Program-made: the position numbers and the translations under genes
Assembly (NCBI GenBank): GCA_017394925.1
Contig: JAFPWQ010000020.1
Span: forward strand, 1 to 7,610
DNA length: 7,610 bases
Direction: 5' to 3'
From: Synergistaceae bacterium
Lineage (GTDB): Bacteria > Synergistota > Synergistia > Synergistales > Aminobacteriaceae
Notes under the pieces: model-generated
Databases searched by the model: none
The model's input: the letters and a program-made list of their open reading frames with translations, nothing else
What the model was told of the DNA's origin: nothing
Part shown: piece after piece, positions 1-6,700 of the stretch
How positions within the stretch are numbered: position 1 is the stretch's first letter
How the letters are laid out: each line of letters opens with the position of its first letter

Positions 1-231
1 AACTTCATCCTGCGTTAATGTCTCGTAAACGTTCGTATGTCTGTAGGGAATGACCTTCATATGACCTGGATTATACGGGTAAAGATTCATGATGACGAAA
101 CAAGAATTGCCCCTGTGAACGATAAAATGCTCATCGTCTTTATGTTCATTGGGAAAATCACAGAAGATACAGCCTTCATGTTTGGGAGCTTCGATGTATG
201 ACATTCTCCATGTTGCATATAGCTGCTGCAT
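1..231 (-). CDS. HIT-family protein (histidine triad nucleotide hydrolase/transferase), N-terminal part
   Basis: The 77 codons visible begin MQQLYATWRMSYIE and contain a zinc-type Cys pair in GCIFC (C21 and C24), then FVIMNLYPYNPGHMKVIPYR (residues 45-64). This matches the N-terminal half of bacterial HIT proteins related to Ap4A phosphorylase and GalT, which hydrolyse or transfer nucleoside phosphates in the cytoplasm. The catalytic His-x-His-x-His triad lies further downstream and is outside the window, so activity cannot be checked and the exact substrate is unknown. The ATG at 229-231 is well supported: AGGAGG sits 9 bases upstream and the family-typical Trp-Arg-Met-x-Tyr opening starts within 12 residues. 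The gene is divergent from dctP. Family assignment is confident; the subfamily (ATP adenylyltransferase-like or other) is an inference. Confidence 0.88.
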   Translation of the reverse strand, partial: MQQLYATWRMSYIEAPKHEGCIFCDFPNEHKDDEHFIVHRGNSCFVIMNLYPYNPGHMKVIPYRHTNVYETLTQDEV

Positions 232-240
232 TTTAATCTG

Positions 241-246
241 CCTCCT
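241..246 (-). promoter_or_regulatory. Ribosome binding site of the HIT gene
   Basis: The plus strand reads CCTCCT, giving a perfect AGGAGG on the minus strand, with 9 bases to the ATG at 229-231. It fixes the start of the HIT gene. Confidence 0.85.
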
Positions 247-274
247 TTGAATTTAAATGTGCGTGATGAAATAA

Positions 275-280
275 ATTATA
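275..280 (-). promoter_or_regulatory. Putative -10 box for the HIT gene
   Basis: The plus strand reads ATTATA, so the minus strand carries a consensus TATAAT. Transcription from it would leave a leader of roughly 35-40 bases before the HIT start. No good -35 box lies at 16-18 bases: the minus strand around 297-304 reads AAAATTGA, and the nearest TTGA-like hexamer (TTGATT, 295-300) is only 14 bases away. The region is AT-rich, so a chance match is possible. Confidence 0.4.
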
Positions 281-283
281 ACG

Positions 284-289
284 TATAAT
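284..289 (+). promoter_or_regulatory. Putative -10 box for the dctPQM operon
   Basis: A consensus TATAAT lies 34 bases before the dctP start codon and would give a leader of about 28 bases. The sequence 16-18 bases upstream (around GCGTGA, 261-266) matches a sigma-70 -35 box poorly, so an activator may be needed, or the call may be wrong. It is separated by only three bases from the opposing TATAAT at 275-280. Confidence 0.4.
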
Positions 290-308
290 CTTAAAATCAA
301 TTTTTCAC

Positions 309-314
309 AGGAGG
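309..314 (+). promoter_or_regulatory. Ribosome binding site of dctP
   Basis: A perfect AGGAGG with a 9-base spacer to the ATG at 324. Together with the signal peptide that follows, it fixes the dctP start. Confidence 0.88.
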
Positions 315-323
315 TTTATTATT

Positions 324-1355
324 ATGAATCGAAAATTATTCATGTGTTCATTGATTCTCGTCATGCTCATCACATCGTCATCATATGCTGAGACCGTGAT
401 AAAAATTTCACATCAGGGCCCGGCAGATCCTGAGATGAACATTCAGAATTACTTTGTGAAGGAATTCACAGAACGCGCAGAGAAAAAGACAGAAGGCAGC
501 ATAAAGTTTGAAGTGTATCCAGATGAACAGCTTGGTTCAGAGGAGCAGAGAATGGAGTTAATCATGCGTTCGGGATTGAATCAGCCTGTTGCAGATATTT
601 CTTCATTCAATGCACTTGGAACTGTCCTGCCTGAACTCTATGCGTCGGCGATTCCGTTCATGTTCAACTCGTATGAGTCAGCGCATATCTTTTTTGACAC
701 GAGCGATTACATGAATGAACTCAAAGCGTTATTCAAAGAGAGAACCGGCTGTGTTATGCTTGAGGTTGTTGAAGAGGGCGGCTTCTTAGCGTTCACGAAC
801 TCAAAGCGTGAAATTCACAGTCCGAAAGATTTTGCGGGCTTGAAGTTCAGAGGAATGGATGAAGGACAAATCGCGATATTCAAATCATTCGGTGCATCAG
901 GAACTCCGATTCCATGGGGCGAGCTTTACATGGCCTTGAAGACCGGCGTTGTTGACGGACAAATGAACCCTGCATTTTATGTTCTGCTGGGAAGTCTTAC
1001 GGAAGTTCAGAAGTATATGACCCTCGCAAATATTCAGTACTCGGATCAATTCTTAATCATCAACGGAGATTTATTTGACTCTCTCACTGAATCAGAACGC
1101 AGAGCATTAACTGAAGCATCACGTGAAGCGAATGAACTTACACGTAAACGCATTGAGGCACAGGACAGTGAACAGGTTGAAGAGTGCAGGAAGAAAGGCA
1201 TGAATGTTTATGCTCCCAATCCTGAAGAGATGAATGAATTCCGCGAAATTGGACAGCCCGGTTATATTGAATGGCTGAAGACCAGACTTGAAGATTCAAA
1301 ATGGCTTGATATGGCACTTAGAGATTCTGAATCGGCAAATGCGAAGAGTAAGTAA
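324..1355 (+). CDS. dctP: TRAP transporter solute-binding protein, DctP family
   Basis: This 343-residue protein is the extracytoplasmic binding subunit of a TRAP transporter; it captures an organic acid outside the inner membrane and hands it to the DctQM membrane unit. Residues 1-22 form a signal peptide: basic MNRK, a hydrophobic core and a Ser-Tyr-Ala end that suits signal peptidase I cleavage before Glu23. The mature start (TVIKISHQG) is typical of the family. The DctP hallmark is clear: AGLKFR (171-176), where Arg176 matches the conserved arginine that binds the substrate carboxylate. PIPWGELYMALKTGVVDGQ (195-213) and Asn215-Pro216 follow, as is standard for the family. Length is normal. 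The start has a perfect ribosome binding site and no rival. It heads the dctPQM operon, and its last 17 bases overlap dctQ. Substrate cannot be deduced; DctP proteins bind C4-dicarboxylates, sialic acid, keto acids and others, so the gene name denotes family only. Confidence 0.93.
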   Translation: MNRKLFMCSLILVMLITSSSYAETVIKISHQGPADPEMNIQNYFVKEFTERAEKKTEGSIKFEVYPDEQLGSEEQRMELIMRSGLNQPVADISSFNALGTVLPELYASAIPFMFNSYESAHIFFDTSDYMNELKALFKERTGCVMLEVVEEGGFLAFTNSKREIHSPKDFAGLKFRGMDEGQIAIFKSFGASGTPIPWGELYMALKTGVVDGQMNPAFYVLLGSLTEVQKYMTLANIQYSDQFLIINGDLFDSLTESERRALTEASREANELTRKRIEAQDSEQVEECRKKGMNVYAPNPEEMNEFREIGQPGYIEWLKTRLEDSKWLDMALRDSESANAKSK

Positions 1356-1800
1356 ATTCATTGCATTATTCAGCGGCATAATCTCGTGTATATTCCTGGT
1401 GATAAACATCGCTGACATTCTCACAGGCGTAATTGCGCGTCAGTATTCAGCATCAGTAACATGGACAGAAGAACTAGCGCGTATATCTCTCGTGTGGTGC
1501 GTAATGCTTGGTGCATCTGCGGCATTCTATGAGGGTGATAACATGACGGTTGATTTCATGCTAAAACTATTTCCTGAGAGAATCAAAAAGTTCTGCGGCA
1601 TTCTTTCATTCATGGTTGAATCACTTGTGCTTGCGGTGCTGATATATTACGGCTATTTGAACGTAATGGGAGGCTGGACGATGAAGACAATGGCATTGCA
1701 TATTCCGCGTGCGGTTCCGTTAATGTCTGTCCCTGTTGGAATGAGCTTTTTACTGACAGTTTTAATCATGAGGTTCTTTGAGAGAAAATGTACGGAATAA
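1339..1800 (+). CDS. dctQ: TRAP transporter small permease subunit, DctQ family
   Basis: This small membrane subunit pairs with DctM in the inner membrane and helps receive the loaded DctP. The 153-residue product has four predicted membrane segments, at about residues 7-32, 46-64, 85-110 and 125-147. Trp42-Thr-Glu-Glu-Leu-Ala-Arg, just before the second segment, is the conserved DctQ motif. The Pro-rich stretch before the last helix (P123, P127, P132) is also typical. I chose the ATG at 1339, inside the end of dctP (17-base overlap), because the first helix then begins after a short basic MRRVSK. The same frame is open from a TTG at 1288, but that would add 17 hydrophilic residues with no better ribosome binding site. 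No strong ribosome binding site precedes 1339, so translation is probably coupled to dctP. Its 3' end overlaps dctM by 13 bases. Confidence 0.88.
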   Translation: MRRVSKFIALFSGIISCIFLVINIADILTGVIARQYSASVTWTEELARISLVWCVMLGASAAFYEGDNMTVDFMLKLFPERIKKFCGILSFMVESLVLAVLIYYGYLNVMGGWTMKTMALHIPRAVPLMSVPVGMSFLLTVLIMRFFERKCTE

Positions 1801-3080
1801 TATTATTTCTGGGCTTCATTCTGCAAATGTTAATCGGTGTTCCGTTATACGCGGCACTCTTAATGACGAGTCTGCTCGGTCTTCTCGGAACAGGAAATAT
1901 TACGTTACTGCGAGTAATCCCACAGCAATTTTACGGCGGAATGGACAGCTTCACGTTATTAGCATTACCTTTTTTCATTCTCACGGGTAATCTCATGAAT
2001 CGTTCGGGACTGACTGACAGATTAATTGACTTCAGCCGGTTAATTGTCGGACGTGTCAGAGGCGGACTCGGCTATGTGAATGTTGTAGGAAGTGTCGTAT
2101 TTGCCGGTGTAAATGGGAGTGCGGCAGCTGATTCTTCAGCGTTGGGTTCGATTCTGATTCCTGCAATGGTCAAAGAGGGATTCCCTGCGGCATATTCTGC
2201 TGGGATAACGGCGGCGAGTTCGTTAATCGGTCCGATAATCCCTCCGAGTATGTTCATGATAATCTATGCATCACTCACTAATACTTCAATCGGCGGATTA
2301 TTCGCGGCAGGTTTCATTCCCGGTCTGATACTGGGCATTGCATACATGATTATGAACTGGGTTTACTCGCGAAAATATAATGTCCCTGTTACTGACATTG
2401 AAGAAGTGTATAAATCCAAATGGCAAATTCTCCGGCGTTCGGTCATGGCCTTAATTGCTCCGTTAATCATCATGGGAGGAATAATCGAGGGCTTCGTTAC
2501 TCCCACAGAATCAGGAGCGTTAGCATGTGTGTATTGCGTGATTGTTGGATTCTTTGTTACTCGTGAACTCACACTTAAGAGTTTATGCATGGCACTATAC
2601 GAATCAATCAGGAGTACAGCCGCAGTATTTCTCATCATGGGAGCGGCTTCTGTTGTGGGCTGGTACATGAAGTATGAGAGAATCACGCAGGCATTCAGTG
2701 CGTTAATCATGAACTCAGGCTTAATGACTCATCCGTTTATGCTCATGCTTGTATTAAGTGCGATCACATTCATAATCGGGATGTTCATGGAGGAGATTGC
2801 AGTACTCACACTATTAACGCCGGTGTTCTATCCTCTTGCAATGCGTGCAGGAATAAATCCGTTTCAGTTCGGGGTAGTCATGACATTGAACGTAACGATT
2901 GCACTAATCACTCCTCCTGTGGGAGCATGTAATTACATCGTGGCGGCAATCGGCCATGTTCCGATCGGTGAATTATTCCGCGAGATTTGGCCGTTTATCA
3001 TGGTTGCGCTTGCTGTACTCATAATCATAATCTCGTTCCCGTTCCTGACATCAATAATTCCTGCTTTAATGGGACTGTGA
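1788..3080 (+). CDS. dctM: TRAP transporter large permease subunit, DctM family
   Basis: This is the transport-carrying subunit of the TRAP system, a sodium-driven (in studied members) secondary carrier in the inner membrane. The 430 residues are of normal DctM length and hydrophobic nearly throughout, with about a dozen membrane segments. Family motifs appear in order: LPFFILTGNLMNRSG (60-74), GVNGSAAADSSALG (107-120) in the first reentrant/transport region, IGPIIPPSMFMIIY (147-160), TPTESGA (238-244) and, as the second-half counterpart, ITPPVG (374-379). Where most DctM proteins read Gly-Met-Phe-Leu-Asp, this one reads GMFMEE (331-336), with Glu in place of Asp. The ATG lies inside the end of dctQ, which suggests translational coupling; GAGG upstream is 13-14 bases away and weak. 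The last 15 bases overlap the end of queH on the other strand, and no plus-strand terminator is visible after the stop codon. Confidence 0.95.
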   Translation: MYGIILFLGFILQMLIGVPLYAALLMTSLLGLLGTGNITLLRVIPQQFYGGMDSFTLLALPFFILTGNLMNRSGLTDRLIDFSRLIVGRVRGGLGYVNVVGSVVFAGVNGSAAADSSALGSILIPAMVKEGFPAAYSAGITAASSLIGPIIPPSMFMIIYASLTNTSIGGLFAAGFIPGLILGIAYMIMNWVYSRKYNVPVTDIEEVYKSKWQILRRSVMALIAPLIIMGGIIEGFVTPTESGALACVYCVIVGFFVTRELTLKSLCMALYESIRSTAAVFLIMGAASVVGWYMKYERITQAFSALIMNSGLMTHPFMLMLVLSAITFIIGMFMEEIAVLTLLTPVFYPLAMRAGINPFQFGVVMTLNVTIALITPPVGACNYIVAAIGHVPIGELFREIWPFIMVALAVLIIIISFPFLTSIIPALMGL

Positions 3081-3614
3081 ATCGCGTTTGCTGAACATAC
3101 AGCCGCAATAATTCTGGCGGTAAAGTCCAAGCTCTTTTGATGCTCTGACTGAACGCAAAAAGCCGTTATTCTTCCGCCAGATTCTATTTTCCCATTTGAG
3201 GCCGTGAAGAGCAGATACAGAATCCCCGATGCTGTTTATGAGCGCAACGTTCTTATGAGGGCTGATAGTGAGAGTCGTACAGAAATTTTCACAGCCGAAT
3301 CTCTTCGCACTCTCTGCACATCTCATAAGCTGAATCTCAAAACACTTTGCGCATCTCTTTCCGCCTTCGGGTTCACATTCAAGGCCATGAACACCTTCAA
3401 GCCATTCATCCGGGTTATAGTTCATGATTTCGCATTCGATTCCGTAATGAGCCGTCAAGATATTCAATGCCTCAAGACGTTTCACATACTCATCATACGG
3501 GTGAATATTTGAGCCGTAAAAGAAGCCTCGAACATTCCAGCCCTCACCGAGCAAATCAGGAATGGGTATGCTTGCATCAGGAGCACAGCATATATGCAGT
3601 AACAATTCTTTCAT
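3066..3614 (-). CDS. queH: Epoxyqueuosine reductase QueH (DUF208 family)
   Basis: QueH catalyses the last step of queuosine synthesis, reducing epoxyqueuosine to queuosine at the wobble base of tRNAs with GUN anticodons; it is the cobalamin-independent alternative to QueG. The 182 residues carry all key family signatures: LLLHICCAPD (4-13), NIHPYDEYVKR (36-46), ECEPEGGKRCAKCF (79-92), TTLTISPHKN (113-122) and YRQNYCGC (165-172). By homology, C9, C10, C88 and C91 hold the [4Fe-4S] cluster, and C170 and C172 form the redox-active pair; all six are present. Many homologues have a third Cys in CCAPC, here Asp13. The ATG at 3612-3614 starts directly before the conserved block; its best Shine-Dalgarno match (AAAGGT, 3627-3632) is 12 bases away, longer than ideal. 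The gene converges on dctM with a 15-base overlap and is separated by a terminator from the large gene upstream. Confidence 0.92.
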   Translation of the reverse strand: MKELLLHICCAPDASIPIPDLLGEGWNVRGFFYGSNIHPYDEYVKRLEALNILTAHYGIECEIMNYNPDEWLEGVHGLECEPEGGKRCAKCFEIQLMRCAESAKRFGCENFCTTLTISPHKNVALINSIGDSVSALHGLKWENRIWRKNNGFLRSVRASKELGLYRQNYCGCMFSKRDSQSH

Positions 3615-3651
3615 TCTTTAGCTTGTACCTTTCATCATAGCTTTTATCTAA

Positions 3652-3657
3652 ATTATA
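3652..3657 (-). promoter_or_regulatory. Putative -10 box for queH
   Basis: The minus strand reads TATAAT about 38 bases before the queH ATG, directly after the T tract of the upstream gene's terminator. At 17 bases spacing the -35 position would fall at 3675-3680 (TCAGGA on the minus strand), inside the terminator stem, which is a poor match. A promoter is expected here because the terminator should cut queH off from the upstream gene, but the box itself is only moderately supported. Confidence 0.4.
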
Positions 3658-3660
3658 CTC

Positions 3661-3700
3661 AAAAAAAATTACCCTCCTGAATCAAATCCAGAAGGGTAAT
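3661..3700 (-). terminator. Rho-independent terminator of the large surface-protein gene
   Basis: On the minus strand the arms ATTACCCTTCTG and CAGGAGGGTAAT (3689-3700 and 3668-3679) form a 12-pair stem around a 9-base loop, followed by an uninterrupted run of T at 3668-3661. The one imperfect position is a G-U wobble in minus-strand RNA but a C-A mismatch in plus-strand RNA, and the plus side has no T run. The structure is therefore a one-way terminator. It starts 16 bases after the stop codon at 3717-3719. Confidence 0.93.
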
Positions 3701-3716
3701 GTAAAATCCTGTGCTG

Positions 3717-6700
3717 TTATTTTTTCCTTAAAGCATACAATCCCGCAAGTGAGATCATAATCATACTTCCGAATCCAACATCACAGCCGCCGCCCGATGA
3801 ACCAGGACCTGAAGTTTGTGAAGGCTCTGAAGGCTCTTCACCCGCATCATCATCAATTACAGGCTCTGGATAATCACCTTCACCATTGCCGCTGTTAGTT
3901 ATCGGCATATTCGGAATTACCAGCGCGAAGATTGCGTTGTTGTCGAAATCTATATCCGAAGGTTTGACTGAGAATGTGAATCTCGTTACATCATTCGGGA
4001 ATAACATCATTTCATGTCTCAAGAATGCATTCGAGAAGGCTTCGTAATTAAATTCTGTTTCACCATCCTCATTATCTCTGAAGTACTCCTCGCCGGGCTT
4101 CAAATTCAGTCCGTAAAGAATAACTTCAGGGAACACAACCGCCGTTACGTTCTCAACTTCGCAGTCAATAACAACTTCATCATCCGGGCTTATTATCTTC
4201 GCCTGACGCAAATATGCATATACGCTGTCAATATTCTCTGAACCGTTGAAGCGTACCTTTGTGTTTAATTTCGGGGTCTGCTCAACTTCCGTTGAAGCTC
4301 TGACTGCACCGCCGCCGTTCACTGATGACGCATAAAGCACTCCGTTAGGTGCAACGCTGCTCCCTCTGGCAACTTTCTGTGCGTTCTCTGCGTTCAAATG
4401 GAAAATTGAGAACGGGAAGTAGCCCTCATTATTTCCGCCGCAGTCAGCAACTTCTGTAGGTGATTTCATTCTTGATTCGTGAACTTCAACTATTGCGTTA
4501 TCGGGGTCAATATCAACATAGAAATAATAATTTCCGTCTTCAATTGAATCCGGCACTGTCCAGTCAAAATTTACCACTCCTCTGTTGCTTGTGCCGTCCG
4601 CAACACTGTTCACTACATTGTCCCAGCCTTTGAGGTTAATCGTCTTCTCCTGAATTATAGTTCTTGAAGTATCCTGTTTGACTGTAGGATTCAGCTCCTT
4701 TGAACATGACAGCCTGACCTTTACGTCTCCTGCATCTTTGAAGCTCGCGTTGTATACAGGAACTTCAATTCTGTACGAGAGGCCCGGAATTAATATCGGT
4801 GTCGAATATCCGCCGTATGATTTCGAGTAAATGCGTACTCCTCTCATCTTCATTGCGTGAGTGTGATTATTCTGTGCCGCGAAAGTACTGCCGTTTGTCG
4901 TGAACTTTTCAGGCAGAAGCAGCGCAGGGTCAGCACTCCTTACGTATAAGCTGTCGCCGTTCCATAAATAATAATGCTCAGTCGGATCTGTTTCAAGCTG
5001 TACGTATGAAGCAACTCTTATTGTGCCTTCTTTCGAGAGATACGGCATAAGTCCGACAGTGTAACCTACTGAAGTTTTACGTGACCCTCCCTGAAGAGTC
5101 GTTCTGAATCTCGATTTAACGTATATGCTCTCATCTTCTGCAAATGTCTTCGTGAAATTCTGTGAGTGTTCAGTCTGATCAGGAGTAGGTTCAATCGTTT
5201 CATTTCCGCCGGTGAAGAAGTTCTTGACATCATTCCATGCGCTTTCAAAGAAATTAAGCGTCTTGCTTGCTTCGCTCGGTGTTTCTTCCTGCTTGTAGTG
5301 ATTCTCAACTGAATCTGTCTTGCTGAATTTCAGACCGAATCCGCTTGCGTTACCGTCAGGCACAAAAAACTCATGGGCTGTACCGTTCATGAGATTACCG
5401 TCCGGATTGTAGCCTTCATTCTCACTCAGTCTTGCAGGATATGAGAATAAATTTCCCTCTTCGTGTCTTGGCTGATATGTATTCGTCTTCCTGTTGGTCT
5501 TCACGATGTCGTCCTGCATTGAGAACGTAATGTAATGCTGAACTCCTTTATCAGGAACTTCTACGGGGTTCTCATTCACGCTCGCAACATCGTTTATACT
5601 TCCGTTAAGAAACCATTTCGGAAGATAATTCGCTAGTACCTTGTAACGCCATATGTATGTCTTAGCGTCAAACAGGAGAATAGCATCACGATCTTTTGCG
5701 CTGAAATTTTCCTCAATCTGCATCTTTGCTGCTGATGAATTCATCTGCGTTGTTACTGTATTCGTATGATTGTTGAAGAAATCGTAAACCTTTGCGGCAA
5801 TCCCTCCTATCTGGCCGGCTTTAGAGTCTCCTCCGAAATCAGCAAGCATATGGCTGGACATTCTCTTGAGCTGAAGATAATCATCAAGGACTTTCAGACC
5901 TTGTGAATCATTATTCGGGAAGAATGTATCTTCTGTTGCTGTTGAGGAGAATGTGAGATTGTTGCTCGATGATGATGTTGAAGATTTCTTGTACGTAAGG
6001 GACATTTCGCCGCCGCCGTTGGTGGGGTCATCGAAACCGCTGAAACTGAAATTATTCGGGTGATTAATGAGAGCTGTTCCTTCGTCATTGAGGTTATCAA
6101 CGTGATACAGGAAAGCAGGAAGGATTACGGCATAAGTTGGGTCGTGAATGTCGACGGTCTGCTGAGGATTGGATATTTCGATTCCCTCGCCGAGAAAATC
6201 AGCCGCAAGAAGTCCGCCGTAAAATTTCCCCGCTGAGTCGTATTTGCCGGACATTGACGAATCCATTTCGCTGCTGTCGTAAATCTTTTTGGTTGGGAAA
6301 AATAATCTCTCATTGTACTTGAAATTATACGCACCGTTTTGAATAGGTGCAGTCATTATCAAAACCCGTCTTGATGTGTCCGTGAAGCATAAAGCCAAAT
6401 CGTCAACTGTTTTTTCTTTGCCTATTCTTCCAGTGAACGGCCCTGCAACAACCGAGAATGCATCATCAAGGAAATATTTCACCGACCCACCGTAGCCAAA
6501 GTGAATATCAGCATCACTAATGCCCTCAGGACCACCATGAGTCCAGAAACCATTATTAAAGTCATATACTTCAGTCTCTATTTGTATCTGTGTTCCTCCA
6601 AAGACGACTACGACAAGCTCATCAACTTCATCTCCGTCTAAATCTGCCGCAACTCCTTTACAACCGAGCCAATAACGCTCATATGCATATAAAGCGTCTT

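Noticed and set aside
1288..1338. Upstream in-frame extension of dctQ from a TTG codon
   Set aside because: It adds 17 hydrophilic residues before the first helix, overlaps dctP by 68 bases and has no better ribosome binding site. The ATG at 1339 gives the usual DctQ N-terminus.
2363..2710. Minus-strand open frame of 115 codons inside dctM
   Set aside because: It is a shadow of the well-conserved dctM reading frame; the translation has no recognisable domain and no good start signal.
3113..3181. Inverted repeat TCTGGCGG / CCGCCAGA with a T-rich stretch after it on the plus strand, a possible dctM terminator
   Set aside because: The 8-base arms are separated by 53 bases, the following T run is interrupted, and both arms encode conserved QueH residues, so chance is the simpler explanation.
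3204..3512. Plus-strand open frame of 102 codons
   Set aside because: It lies wholly antisense to queH, whose conserved motifs span the same bases; its translation shows no family features and no ribosome binding site.
4014..4241. Plus-strand open frame and other short frames opposite the large surface-protein gene
   Set aside because: All are antisense or out of frame to one long continuous coding frame, with no ribosome binding site or protein features of their own.
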